A DNA stretch of 64,000 bases, from the NCBI GenBank assembly GCA_045130665.1, contig JBGUQC010000002.1:124001-188000 (forward strand), given 5' to 3'. The translations under genes and the position numbers were made by a program. This DNA comes from RGIG8124 sp045130665. GTDB taxonomy: Bacteria; Bacillota; Clostridia; Christensenellales; CAG-917. The notes beneath the pieces are model-generated. The model had not been told where the DNA came from. It ran no database searches and saw only the letters and a program-made list of their open reading frames with translations. Below are positions 25,279 through 34,709 of the stretch, one piece after another. Within the stretch, counting starts at the first letter, position 1. Every line of letters starts with the position of its first letter.

Positions 25279-25452
25279 TTATGCTTCTTTAATAGCACCT
25301 GCTGGGCATCCACCTTCGCATGCACCACAATCAATACATTCATCTGCATTGACAGCATAAAGTCCATCTGCTTCTTTGATTGCTTCAACTGGGCATGTGC
25401 TTGCGCATGCGCCACAGCCTAAACATACATCTGCGTCTATTACTCTTGGCAT
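25279..25452 (-). CDS. 2[4Fe-4S] ferredoxin
   Basis: This 57-aa clostridial-type ferredoxin starts MPRVIDADVCLGCGACASTC and has a second cluster motif CIDCGACEGGCP. Both CxxCxxCxxxCP sets are intact. It carries low-potential electrons in the cytoplasm and is an obvious partner for the Rnf complex encoded 9 kb away, although the two are not in one operon. GGAGA (minus strand, 25465-25461) gives the ribosome-binding site. The gene stands alone, with its own terminator. Confidence 0.95.
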   Translation of the reverse strand: MPRVIDADVCLGCGACASTCPVEAIKEADGLYAVNADECIDCGACEGGCPAGAIKEA

Positions 25453-25526
25453 AGTTTAATCTCCTTTTTTGTGATTATATAGATTTTAGCATTATTGCTA
25501 AATTTAATCAATATCCGATCTTATTT

Positions 25527-26819
25527 TTATTCGGCTAATATTCCGTCTAACATTCCAATACCATAACCTAAAATTTGATACAATTCCTCTAACATAATAA
25601 GGAATAAGAATACAATTCCTAATATTGGGATAATTAAATCAATTAGTGTATTTTTGTGTGTTCTTGTGTATGAGAATAGTAATATGAATGGAATTACTAA
25701 TGCCATTGGTATACTAGCACCAAATCCCATTTCGTGAACAACTGAAATGGATTTGAGAATAGTTTCCGTGACATCTTCTGACATGAAATGAGGTAAATAT
25801 GCGGCAGATATAACTACCAACAATATTCCATCTAATACAACAGCAATTGCAATCATAACTGAAGAGAATACAGAGAAGTTCCAAGAATTTCTCTTAGATT
25901 TTAAGAATACATCATAATCAACACTGGACAAACCATGTTTATTATATATTCTTCCTCTTATTGTTAGATATGATGTTAGAACAACAAACACAACAAATGT
26001 CATTGGTGGTTTTGTTGTTAAGAATGGGAACATATATACTGGCATTGTCATTATGTCTATAGCTGTAAGAGCCTTCATAATGAGACATGCTAGTTCGTAT
26101 AATACAGGGAGAAATGCAAATAAACGGAAAATAATTAGTTTCTTTCCTATAAACACTCTCTTTGGCTTATATGTTAAGAAACATACGAATAATGTACATA
26201 AGAATAAGTCCATGAATATGTTGAAACTAATATATCCACTATTAGAGAATCCGCCAATCAATGAATCCAAAAGTTCTCTTGCAGATTCTCTATCTGAATC
26301 AGTCATCTTCATAGCTAGACCAATCAAGTATCTATCATGTACAAGAATGAAGAATAAGAATACTAGTAATGCAAATCCTCCATACATAAGCAATTGAGAA
26401 CTAAATTTTCTAGATTTATTTAGTAATAAAGAGAAAGATGCAATTAAGAATAGTGGCATCATAACACTCTTCAATGAACTAAGGATTTGCGCTGCTGTTC
26501 CAAGTTTTGCAGCATATCCTGCATCTTTTGTACAAACGAAAGTAAGGAACGCACCTAATTGAGATAAACCCAAGAATAACCAAGCAAAAATCCTAAGAGT
26601 TCTATATGAAAAAGGTCCACGATATTTAATATCGTGTTCTGGATCAAAAGCCAACCACTTTAAACGTCTTCTTTTACGACGGGATAGTTTCTTTGGTGCC
26701 TCTTCTACTACATCCTCAGACGATGTCTCATCTTCTATAGGAGTGTCTGTCTCAAGTTGTTCATCAGCTTGTTCAACTATTTCTTCTTCAATAGGTTCTA
26801 GTCTCTCTTCGTTTTCCAT
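25527..26819 (-). CDS. Polytopic membrane protein of unknown function
   Basis: I do not recognise the family. The 430-aa protein starts with an acidic cytoplasmic segment (residues 1-45, mostly Glu/Asp), then a strongly basic patch KKLSRRKRRRLKWL and the segment AFDPEHDIKYRGPFSYRTL, followed by about nine to ten hydrophobic helices to the C-terminus. No catalytic motif stands out. It begins 17 bases after the stop of the alpha/beta hydrolase on the same strand. No Shine-Dalgarno site is seen, and a TATAAT (minus, 26834-26829) lies nine bases before the ATG, so an independent leaderless message is possible. Confidence 0.75.
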   Translation of the reverse strand: MENEERLEPIEEEIVEQADEQLETDTPIEDETSSEDVVEEAPKKLSRRKRRRLKWLAFDPEHDIKYRGPFSYRTLRIFAWLFLGLSQLGAFLTFVCTKDAGYAAKLGTAAQILSSLKSVMMPLFLIASFSLLLNKSRKFSSQLLMYGGFALLVFLFFILVHDRYLIGLAMKMTDSDRESARELLDSLIGGFSNSGYISFNIFMDLFLCTLFVCFLTYKPKRVFIGKKLIIFRLFAFLPVLYELACLIMKALTAIDIMTMPVYMFPFLTTKPPMTFVVFVVLTSYLTIRGRIYNKHGLSSVDYDVFLKSKRNSWNFSVFSSVMIAIAVVLDGILLVVISAAYLPHFMSEDVTETILKSISVVHEMGFGASIPMALVIPFILLFSYTRTHKNTLIDLIIPILGIVFLFLIMLEELYQILGYGIGMLDGILAE

Positions 26820-26836
26820 AATGAAAATATTATATA

Positions 26837-27793
26837 TTATTTATTTTTATTTATAAAGTCCTTAACCAAACCAATATATCTTTCTGGTTCTAGATATATG
26901 CTAGACATGTGCTCTGCGCCTTCAAAGATATGCACACTATGTTCTGTTGGACAAGCCTTGTCCATATCATAAACCATATCACAAGGCACTACTGTATCAT
27001 TTGTACCATGAATAAAGATAAATGGAATTGTTGCTTTCTTAATTTGTTCTCTTGCTTCGTATTTTTTGCTTAGGAAATTAAATCCAAACTTAATCTTTGT
27101 AGCAATTGCTCCAAAGAAAAACATAGGAGCAGCAAGTGGGCGTAAATTCTTTTTAACGTTAAAGAAGAATTCCTTTTTAGGTGAAGAGAATCCACAATCC
27201 CAAATAACACCTTTTATTTGTGGTGGAAGTGTAGTGCCAGATACTAATCCCATTGTTGCAGCACCCATAGATTGGCCATATAGATAAATAGTGTCATATC
27301 TATCTAGCATTGGAATTAACCATGCACGAACATCTTCGTATTCAAGCATAGAGAAACCGCACCACTTTCCTTCGCTATCTGCGTGTGCTCTTGCACTAAT
27401 AAGTAGAGTATCCCAACCATCTTCTAAAAAGTGTGGATTAATGTATGCATAAACCCTTAAAGGGTTTGAATGGAAACCATGCATACAAATTACTAACCCT
27501 TTGCTCTTTTCTTTTGTTGTTTTATATAATCTTCCGGCTAGGATTAAACCATCATCTGATTTAATCTTAATATCTTCATATGGAACATCCTCAAGTTTCT
27601 TAATTGCTTCCATACGTGTAGGGTTAACTATAGTTCTTCTTTGTTCGGAAATATTTTCTGTATCACCAATTAATGGAGTATCTTTTCTTTTAAAGAACTT
27701 ATTAACAAAATAAATGCCTAAAAACATATAAGCAATAACAAAAAATCCTATAATACAACAAATGGTAATAACCGCTATTTCCCAACCTGGCAT
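26837..27793 (-). CDS. Membrane-anchored alpha/beta hydrolase
   Basis: This 318-aa serine hydrolase has an N-terminal membrane helix (about residues 5-27). The fold signatures are CMHGFHSNPLRV (oxyanion region), GQSMGAATM (nucleophile Ser), HGTNDTVVP (acid Asp) and EGAEHMSS (His), which resembles the YqkD/BD-FAE-like extracellular-facing hydrolases of Firmicutes; the substrate is unknown. I place the start at 27793 (MPGWEIAV) because AGGGGTT lies just upstream and the predicted transcript start is near 27805. An in-frame ATG at 27820 lies upstream of that start. Confidence 0.85.
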   Translation of the reverse strand: MPGWEIAVITICCIIGFFVIAYMFLGIYFVNKFFKRKDTPLIGDTENISEQRRTIVNPTRMEAIKKLEDVPYEDIKIKSDDGLILAGRLYKTTKEKSKGLVICMHGFHSNPLRVYAYINPHFLEDGWDTLLISARAHADSEGKWCGFSMLEYEDVRAWLIPMLDRYDTIYLYGQSMGAATMGLVSGTTLPPQIKGVIWDCGFSSPKKEFFFNVKKNLRPLAAPMFFFGAIATKIKFGFNFLSKKYEAREQIKKATIPFIFIHGTNDTVVPCDMVYDMDKACPTEHSVHIFEGAEHMSSIYLEPERYIGLVKDFINKNK

Positions 27794-27811
27794 AATAACC
27801 CCTATAAAATA

Positions 27812-27849
27812 ATTATACATTGACTCTAATCTTTAGTAAAGATTATAAT
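27812..27849. promoter_or_regulatory. Overlapping divergent promoters
   Basis: The + strand has TTGACT (27820-27825), 18 bases, TATAAT (27844-27849). The - strand has TTTACT (27840-27835), 17 bases, TATAAT (27817-27812). They share DNA, so only one polymerase could bind at a time. The + promoter predicts a transcript beginning at or next to the ATG at 27856. Confidence 0.7.
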
Positions 27850-27855
27850 TTTTAC

Positions 27856-29334
27856 ATGAATATGGTAGATACATCTCTTTTTAATTTCTTATGTGAATAT
27901 AGAAAAAGCAAGGATAACCTCGCTGTATCTCAAGGATGCAGGGCGGTTTCTTTTGTTAAGTTTGAGAAATTAGTAAAGGATCTTGCGGGCAGATTTGTAG
28001 CTGCAGGTATTAAGAAAGGAGATGTAATTGCAATATCTCTTCCAAACATCATTCAAAATGTTATTTCGGTATATGCTGCAAGTTTAATTGGTGCAGTGGT
28101 GTATGAATTACATCCAAAGATTGGAACAGAACATTTCAAAAAAGAAATAGAGCTAATAAAACCTAAAATGGTTTTACTTAGTGAAATTAACTATACAAAG
28201 TTAAAGGGCTATGCCCTAAATACAAAAATAGTATATTGCCCATATGGAGCATATGGATTCATCGGTTTAACCTTAAAGAAAGCAGATATATCTAATATAG
28301 AAGTTAAGGGTGAAGATAGGGCAATAATAATGCACTCTGGTGGAACATCTGGAGAACAAAAAACTCTAGTACTATCTCATGCTGCATTAAATAGTATGGC
28401 CTATAATCTTCTTAATACATTAGATAATAAGTTTAATGGTGAAGATACAATGCTAACCGCTATCCCATTATTCCACGGTTTTGGATTAGGTGTTGGTGTT
28501 CATGCGGGATTATGTGGCAACATGAAAGTTGCTTTGCTTCCAGCATTCACAGCTAAAAAAGCAGTGAATATTATTAAAAATAATAAGTCCAATGTAGTTA
28601 TTGCAATTCCAAGACTTTTAGAAAAGATATTAAATGAAGAGAAGTTTGCATCCGTTGCGGAAAATGTTAAAGACTTCTTTATAGGCGGAGATAGTGTAGA
28701 TACGACCTTAATTCAAAGAGCGAATAAGGTTTTAACTAATACACGAGTATCCGTAGGATATGGTCTTTCGGAAACATCTTCAGTTTGCACACTTCAAAGA
28801 GATGAATTTATAGATGATAGCATAGGCAAACCATTATTAAATGTAGACATTAAGATTGTAGATGAAAATTACAAAGACGTTAAGAAGGGAGATATTGGTG
28901 AACTTCTAATTTCAAGTGCTCAGAATATGATAGGCTACATAACACCAACTGGTATAGATAAATCCAGCTTTATAACAATAGATAATAAAGAATATGTTAA
29001 AACTGGAGATCTCGTAAAAGAAGATGAAAATAACAATCTATTCTTTATGGGAAGAGCAAAGAGATTAATAAAAATCTCTGGCATTAATGTTTTCCCTACA
29101 GAAATAGAGAGAGTTGTGAAGGAAAGTGGTATTGTGAGCGATTGTGTGGCCTTTAGAGACGAGATGAACGGAAAGGTATGCATTTCCCTTGCAACAGAGA
29201 AAGAATTGTCTCAAAAAGAAATAGAGACTATACAAAGTATAGTAAGGGATAAATTATCTAAATGGTCTGTGCCAACAAAGTTCGTAAAAGTGGATAGTAT
29301 ATCAGTAACAGAATTGGGTAAAACAAAAATATAA
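27856..29334 (+). CDS. AMP-forming acyl-CoA synthetase/ligase family protein
   Basis: This is a 492-aa adenylate-forming enzyme that activates a carboxylic acid with ATP. Motifs are MHSGGTSGEQKTLVLSH (phosphate loop), GYGLSETSS (A5), TGDLVKEDENNNLFFMGR (A7/A8) and the C-terminal catalytic lysine region TELGKTKI, after which the protein ends at once. The substrate cannot be read from sequence. The start at 27856 fits the promoter at 27820-27849, which would make the message essentially leaderless; the upstream ATG at 27820 lies inside the promoter. No Shine-Dalgarno site is present. Confidence 0.85.
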   Translation: MNMVDTSLFNFLCEYRKSKDNLAVSQGCRAVSFVKFEKLVKDLAGRFVAAGIKKGDVIAISLPNIIQNVISVYAASLIGAVVYELHPKIGTEHFKKEIELIKPKMVLLSEINYTKLKGYALNTKIVYCPYGAYGFIGLTLKKADISNIEVKGEDRAIIMHSGGTSGEQKTLVLSHAALNSMAYNLLNTLDNKFNGEDTMLTAIPLFHGFGLGVGVHAGLCGNMKVALLPAFTAKKAVNIIKNNKSNVVIAIPRLLEKILNEEKFASVAENVKDFFIGGDSVDTTLIQRANKVLTNTRVSVGYGLSETSSVCTLQRDEFIDDSIGKPLLNVDIKIVDENYKDVKKGDIGELLISSAQNMIGYITPTGIDKSSFITIDNKEYVKTGDLVKEDENNNLFFMGRAKRLIKISGINVFPTEIERVVKESGIVSDCVAFRDEMNGKVCISLATEKELSQKEIETIQSIVRDKLSKWSVPTKFVKVDSISVTELGKTKI

Positions 29335-29342
29335 AAAAAAAA

Positions 29343-29361
29343 GACGGCTTAATCTGCCGTC
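29343..29361. terminator. Bidirectional terminator between the ligase gene and spoVG
   Basis: GACGGC (29343-29348) pairs with GCCGTC (29356-29361). On the minus strand a run of T (the A-run at 29333-29342) follows. The 3' arm lies inside the last spoVG codons, so the stem includes coding sequence. Confidence 0.85.
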
Positions 29362-29645
29362 TCATTTTCTTCTTTATAATTCTTTAAGGCTTCATCATAT
29401 GCCGCTAAAATAATTCCTTTGAGTTTTTCTCTAGTCTCAGTATTTATTGGATGAACGATATCCTTAAAATCGCCTTCGGATGTTTTTCTTGAAGGCATTG
29501 CTATGAAGATTCCGTCATTGCCGCTAATAATTTTGATATCGTGTATTGCAAAACATTCATCAATGATTAAGGATGCTACGGCTTTGAGCTTGGTATCTTC
29601 GTGTTGCTTTACGATGCGTACTCTTACGTCTGATATACTGATCAT
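29349..29645 (-). CDS. spoVG: RNA-binding regulator SpoVG
   Basis: This 98-aa protein has the family start MISISDVRVRIVKQHEDTKL and the segments ASLIIDECFAIHDIKII, FIAMPSRKT and DIVHPINTETREKL. SpoVG is a small nucleic-acid-binding regulator involved in asymmetric division, envelope and metabolic control in Firmicutes, and its presence fits a Clostridia-type genome. GGGGGGAG on the minus strand is a strong ribosome-binding site. The gene is monocistronic, ending in the shared terminator. Confidence 0.95.
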   Translation of the reverse strand: MISISDVRVRIVKQHEDTKLKAVASLIIDECFAIHDIKIISGNDGIFIAMPSRKTSEGDFKDIVHPINTETREKLKGIILAAYDEALKNYKEENETAD

Positions 29646-29776
29646 GTTTTTTATCTCCCCCCAGAGATTTATTTAAAAATATTTTACTAAAATTAACTAC
29701 AATAAGATAGCAAAAACAAAAAAATATTTAAAAATTTTTTAATAAATGAATATAAGTGATAAAAATATCAATAAAA

Positions 29777-29803
29777 AAGGGAACATTCTATGAATGCTCC
29801 CTT
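29777..29803 (-). terminator. Intrinsic terminator of the 1510-aa lipoprotein gene
   Basis: On the minus strand AAGGGA-GCATTC pairs across TAT with GAATG-TCCCTT and is followed by six T (A-run at 29773-29778). Confidence 0.88.
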
Positions 29804-29824
29804 AATCTTAAATGCTAAATCGCA

Positions 29825-32800
29825 TTATTCTTTGTAATTGTCGTAATCATCGTGTTTCTTGTCGATAACTTGTTGAGAATTATCTCTTACACCAGTGATT
29901 GCATTGCTTTCATAATCGTCTGCTTTCTTTGGACGTTTAATCTTTCTTACGAAGAATACTACGATAACAATGAGTGTAGCGAGTGCTAATAAGATTGTTG
30001 GAATCATCCACCATAACATTTCAAGGTTGAATGATGTGTCTGGTGTATCTGCTTCTGGTTCATCATCTGTCTTAGCTTCTACTGGGCTTTCTGGGATTTC
30101 ATACTTGCATACTGTTGCACTTGCAACTGCTGCTTCGTAATCTGCATGTGAGATTTCTTCAATTTGGAAGTCATCAAAGAATGCATAACCAGTAACCATT
30201 GTTTGTTCTTCATCGTCTTCATCAACATACTTACCAAGACCAAGTTGGAACTTAGGTGCTGAAACACCATCATCACTTACTGAAATGTAGAATGAATATA
30301 ATGTCCAATCGTTTACATTGATCTTTTCAAGTGTTGTGTCTGTCTTTTCATCTTCGCCACATGAGAGATAAAGGTATGCACCTTTTTCTGCATCAATACC
30401 AACTGTACGTACCCAAACACTAATCTTGTAGAATGTGCTTGCAGACATTGTTAATGAGTTGGTGTAGTAGTATGCGCTTTCTTCGATATTGTTAATAACA
30501 AGACAGCTGTTACCACTCTTTGTTGTGATTGTATTTAATTGAATCCAACTATCTCTTTGGAGTTTAGCAGCCTTTTCTTGTTTCCAGCATTCGATATTCT
30601 TCTTCTTAATTTCTGTATCATTATTGTCAATGCCAAATAAATTTGCAAATTTTGCTTTTACTTGCTCTTCAGTATCCTCATCTGCTTTGTCACGATTTGG
30701 ATAAAAATGATTTAAGTGTGTAAGAAGATTATCTTTATTAATTGCAGCCTCTTCTGTACTTACAGTTTGGTCATCTGTCTTAATATCTGCACCAAGAATG
30801 GATACATAACCAACATCTGTTGCATCTGCAAGTTCTTTTGTCTCTAAGTGATTTCCACCAATGTAGATAATACCAGCTTTAGTATCGTCAATATCTGCAT
30901 CACCATCTGTTACACCAGACCAGTAAGTTGGATCTGTTAATGTAGAGAGTGCAGTAACACTTGTTGAAGATGGAGTGAAGGAGTCTACTAAGTATTCAAT
31001 TACTCTGTAGTTCTTTTCAGTTGCGGTTGGTTCGTATGCCTCTTTTGTAGAAGAGTGAATTGTGATATTGTCGAATAAGAACATACCAGAAGATGTTAAC
31101 TTATCATAAGTTACTAATCCTGGAGTTGCTAAGTTTGCATCATAATCTGTTACAGTTTCAAACTTGCCTTCGGCATCACGTGTTACACGGTCAGCTAATA
31201 ATTTTTCTTCATCAATACCTAATTGTAGTAAGATTCTTGCTGAAGTTGAAACAGAACCAACTGAAATATAGAATTTATATTCTACCCAGTCTTCTGCGCC
31301 AGTTGCAGTATGAATGAAGTATGCACCAACAGTGTAATCGTTGTATTTTTCAATTGTTCCTTCGTTATCACATACAAGGTATACAGAGTATGTGCCAGCA
31401 GATAATGCCTTTGCCCATACACTTATTTCGTAATATGTATCTGTGTTTAATGTGAATGAGTTGGATAAATATCCAAGAGTGAACTCACTTGCATCCTTAG
31501 AAGATAATGTTAAGAGGTTTGGTGCTCCATAATATCCAGCTGTAACATCAGTTGTGATTCCTGAATAGAGAGCATCAAATAATGCATCATTACCGAGTAA
31601 TGCTGTTGTTTGTGCGCTGTGTGCATATCTTGTTGCAAGATCGTCACCGCCATTGTCCTTTAATTGGAGAACGCCAGCAACTGCATCTGTTGTTGCATCA
31701 GATAATGACCAACTTTCAGGTGTACCAGCTTTTGTAGAATCTGCAAGATATCCAGAATCACCGAATTCTGTTTCTGTCATATCAATCTCGTTGAATGTTC
31801 CGTTAGTGAAGGAAGATGTTGAGGATGATACGAATGAAACGCTCTTGAGATATGTGCCTGTTGAAGAATTTGTCCATTCCTTATATGTCATTGAATCCAT
31901 GTTTGCATTGGTAAGGAATAATGCACCGGATGCAAGTGTTGAACTTGTCCAACGTGTACCTGTACCGAATGAAATCTTTAAGTGACATAATGTTTCATCT
32001 GTGTATGAACCACGGATAACGAATGTTAATTCTTTCCAGTTATATTCTGCATTGCCTTCATCATCTTTAGTTTGTGTATTGATTAAAGTGAATGAAGACT
32101 TAGCTGTGTATTCACCATCATCGTTCTTGGCCATGAGATATACATAAGCACCAGAGGTGTCTTGGATATCTTGTGTATTGACCCATAATGATACTCTGTA
32201 GAACTTGTTTGGTAAGATCTTGAAATCAGAAGTTTCATATTGATAGAAACTTAAGTCCTTAGAGTAAATCATTAAGACGTTGTCGTTATAGTCATATGGT
32301 TGGCCAGGGTTTGTAAGACCTAAGGATGCAAAGTCGAATGCATCATTTCCCGTTGTCTTAACGACACCTGCTTTCATATTAGCAATATCAACAATAGGGA
32401 GTGTTTCTTGGTCTTCAGAATCCATTGCTTGTGTGAATCCTTTTGGTGTTCCAAATGTACCTGTATCAATGCCAACATATTTTTGAGCTGCTTCATTGTA
32501 TACATCTACAGAGTTGAATTCAGCATTGATCTTGTCTGTTGAAGTTACATATGTTGCATCTTCAGCAAATAAGTTTATTGAATCTAACTTGTATGCAAGG
32601 TTTGTAGCATCTGCTTCACCAGTTGTAGAACCATAAGCTGTATAAGCTGTATTGAAGTCTGCTTCTGAAATTCTTGTAATGTTGAATTTATCGAAGAATG
32701 CCCAACCTGTAGAGAATGTACCATTGGAATGATATGTAGTAGCAGTGGATGAAGATGAAGAAGTGTACTTATCATACTGATAAGCATAGTTCTTATCTGT

Positions 32801-34357
32801 ACCATCTGTACCGAACCATAATGTTAATGTATATGTAGAGTCTTCGTATTGGTTGCCTTGGATATAGATTGTGTATGTTGTCCATACGCCTGTTGTACCA
32901 TAGCCACCAGTTTCTTCACCAGCAGGGGTTAATCTAACTTTCTTGGAAATGTTCTTTATCTTTAAGTCTTTTGGACCGTCTGTTAATTCGATTGAAACAC
33001 CAGCACCTGCTACTTGGTATGTTAAGACATCGATTGAAATTGCATAATATGCGTTTTTGGAAATGTTAATTGAAGTGTTTGCCTTAATACCTTGTGCGGT
33101 CATTAATTGTTGTGAAAGCATATAGACCTTTGTGCCTACGTGTGATGCAGCATATTCATCTGAATAGATGATTTGATCGAAGCCTTTTCCTTCGAATGCT
33201 GTCTTTGCAGGGTTTGTAGCAACATTACCACTGTCGCCCTTTACATAAATAGTACCTGCGTATGATTCATAATTATCTGCAAATTTGTCTGCATTAATTA
33301 ATGCATTATATCTTTCTGCAGCTGTTGGAGCAGCAATAGATGAATCACTGGATGCACCAGTTACTAAACTCCAAAGAGATGGAGAAGAGGAAGCAGAAAC
33401 AGTTTCTGAACCAAAGTCAAATTTTTCGTTAGGTGTATTTAAGTTGGAAGTTTGAAGTGTAGCATTGTTTGCTAATTCAGCTGCTTCAGCTTCTGCAAAT
33501 TTTTGAGCTGCAGTTTTTTCTGAATCATCTTTAACTTCTTCAAGAAGAACGTTGGTATAGAATACAAAACCAGATGTAAGACCTGTGCTTTCATCTAAAG
33601 ATGAAGCTTTACCTAAGCCTAATAATACAGATAAAGATTTATCTGTTACTTCGTGTGCTTTGAAATATGTTGTATAACTTGTCCAAGCACCATCTGTCTT
33701 GATTTCTTTGAATTCAACGTAATCTGCGGATGAAAGATAAATTCTTGCGCCAGGAGCAGCAACAACACCTTCGGTGGTGTTACCTGTGATGCCTAATGTT
33801 AAAACATCTACAGAGAACTTATAATACTTTCCAGCTTCGAGGTTAAATGTAGATGATGAATAACCATAAGCTGTTGGGCCATATTTCTTATCATCGTCAC
33901 TTTCGTTAGCACTTGCCTTTGGCATATATACCATTAACATATTGTTAACGGCACCTTCAGCAGTGCTATATTTCTCTCTTAACTTCGTATAGAGAGAGGA
34001 GGTATCTAAATCTTCCTCGATTCCTTCCCACTTTTCTTTGTTGTCATTGTATTTGCTTTCATCAATACTAATAACACCAGCAATTACACCAGTTGGGAAT
34101 TTGCCAGATGAATACATACTTGCGCCTGTCCAGTTCTTTGCACCATATGGATAGGATGTGTATTCACCATTGCTTGTAGATGAAACTTTGAAGTCCGAGT
34201 TTGAAATTAAAAGTCCTTCAGTTGGCTCAACAGTTTCAGTCTCTTCATCATGTTTTTCCTCGTCTGTGCTGTTGTTACAAGCTGCAAGTAAGCAGATTGT
34301 TAAAACGAGCAAGCTCACGATTAAAACAGTCAATAAAAACTTTCTATTTTTCTTCAT
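29825..34357 (-). CDS. Large surface lipoprotein with five jelly-roll-like repeats and a C-terminal membrane anchor
   Basis: The 1510-aa protein begins with a lipoprotein signal (hydrophobic core then LLAACNNS, lipobox LAAC). The body is Ser/Thr/Asp-rich and contains at least five copies of a strand motif: AGKYYKFSVDVL (about residue 172), NAYYAISIDVL (432), NKFYRVSLWVN (715), DTYYEISVWAK (970) and STFYKISVWVR (1304). Each is followed by a FxxxxxFDxFxI-like strand, which resembles carbohydrate-binding beta-sandwich domains. Near residue 1446 a membrane helix (MLWWMIPTILLALATLIVIV) and a basic stop (RKIKRPKK) precede a 40-aa acidic tail. Two anchors in one protein are unusual. AAGGAAA precedes the ATG. 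Confidence 0.75.
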   Translation of the reverse strand: MKKNRKFLLTVLIVSLLVLTICLLAACNNSTDEEKHDEETETVEPTEGLLISNSDFKVSSTSNGEYTSYPYGAKNWTGASMYSSGKFPTGVIAGVISIDESKYNDNKEKWEGIEEDLDTSSLYTKLREKYSTAEGAVNNMLMVYMPKASANESDDDKKYGPTAYGYSSSTFNLEAGKYYKFSVDVLTLGITGNTTEGVVAAPGARIYLSSADYVEFKEIKTDGAWTSYTTYFKAHEVTDKSLSVLLGLGKASSLDESTGLTSGFVFYTNVLLEEVKDDSEKTAAQKFAEAEAAELANNATLQTSNLNTPNEKFDFGSETVSASSSPSLWSLVTGASSDSSIAAPTAAERYNALINADKFADNYESYAGTIYVKGDSGNVATNPAKTAFEGKGFDQIIYSDEYAASHVGTKVYMLSQQLMTAQGIKANTSINISKNAYYAISIDVLTYQVAGAGVSIELTDGPKDLKIKNISKKVRLTPAGEETGGYGTTGVWTTYTIYIQGNQYEDSTYTLTLWFGTDGTDKNYAYQYDKYTSSSSSTATTYHSNGTFSTGWAFFDKFNITRISEADFNTAYTAYGSTTGEADATNLAYKLDSINLFAEDATYVTSTDKINAEFNSVDVYNEAAQKYVGIDTGTFGTPKGFTQAMDSEDQETLPIVDIANMKAGVVKTTGNDAFDFASLGLTNPGQPYDYNDNVLMIYSKDLSFYQYETSDFKILPNKFYRVSLWVNTQDIQDTSGAYVYLMAKNDDGEYTAKSSFTLINTQTKDDEGNAEYNWKELTFVIRGSYTDETLCHLKISFGTGTRWTSSTLASGALFLTNANMDSMTYKEWTNSSTGTYLKSVSFVSSSTSSFTNGTFNEIDMTETEFGDSGYLADSTKAGTPESWSLSDATTDAVAGVLQLKDNGGDDLATRYAHSAQTTALLGNDALFDALYSGITTDVTAGYYGAPNLLTLSSKDASEFTLGYLSNSFTLNTDTYYEISVWAKALSAGTYSVYLVCDNEGTIEKYNDYTVGAYFIHTATGAEDWVEYKFYISVGSVSTSARILLQLGIDEEKLLADRVTRDAEGKFETVTDYDANLATPGLVTYDKLTSSGMFLFDNITIHSSTKEAYEPTATEKNYRVIEYLVDSFTPSSTSVTALSTLTDPTYWSGVTDGDADIDDTKAGIIYIGGNHLETKELADATDVGYVSILGADIKTDDQTVSTEEAAINKDNLLTHLNHFYPNRDKADEDTEEQVKAKFANLFGIDNNDTEIKKKNIECWKQEKAAKLQRDSWIQLNTITTKSGNSCLVINNIEESAYYYTNSLTMSASTFYKISVWVRTVGIDAEKGAYLYLSCGEDEKTDTTLEKINVNDWTLYSFYISVSDDGVSAPKFQLGLGKYVDEDDEEQTMVTGYAFFDDFQIEEISHADYEAAVASATVCKYEIPESPVEAKTDDEPEADTPDTSFNLEMLWWMIPTILLALATLIVIVVFFVRKIKRPKKADDYESNAITGVRDNSQQVIDKKHDDYDNYKE

Positions 34358-34641
34358 AACATTTCCTTATGCATTTCATTTTGCATATTGTATACGTGTG
34401 CGATTATACACAATAGTAAAGATATTCTAATACAAAATATAATTATTGGCAAACAAAATATTTGATTGAAGTTCCAAAAAAGAAAATATCATTGAAAATG
34501 AATATTTTTTCGTTGCAAAAATACCTCAAAAACCAGCATTCTAAACGGGTAAAATTGCAAATAGCAGATAGATTGAGGAAAATCAAGAGGTTTTAAATAG
34601 CAATTTTGCAAAAAATATTGCTAACCCGCTAAATAGTTTTT
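34358..34641. other. Divergent intergenic region with a long inverted repeat upstream of rnf
   Basis: No coding sequence is seen. CGGGT-AAAATTGC (34546-34558) matches GCAATTTT (34600-34607) and ACCCG (34624-34628) in inverted orientation, with a near-copy of the element (TAGCAATTTTGCAAAA / AATATTGCTA) between. This could be an operator or a recombination remnant. On the minus strand TATAAT (34408-34403) may be the -10 of the lipoprotein gene. Confidence 0.45.
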
Positions 34642-34670
34642 TTGACATTTAATATAATTAAAAGTATAAT
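34642..34670 (+). promoter_or_regulatory. Consensus promoter of the rnf operon
   Basis: TTGACA (34642-34647) and TATAAT (34665-34670) are both perfect and separated by exactly 17 bases. Start is expected near 34677, giving a leader of about 33 bases with AGAGAGAG before the rnfC ATG. Confidence 0.88.
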
Positions 34671-34709
34671 CTTTATTAGCAATTTTTTAGAACAAAAGAG
34701 AGAGAATTT

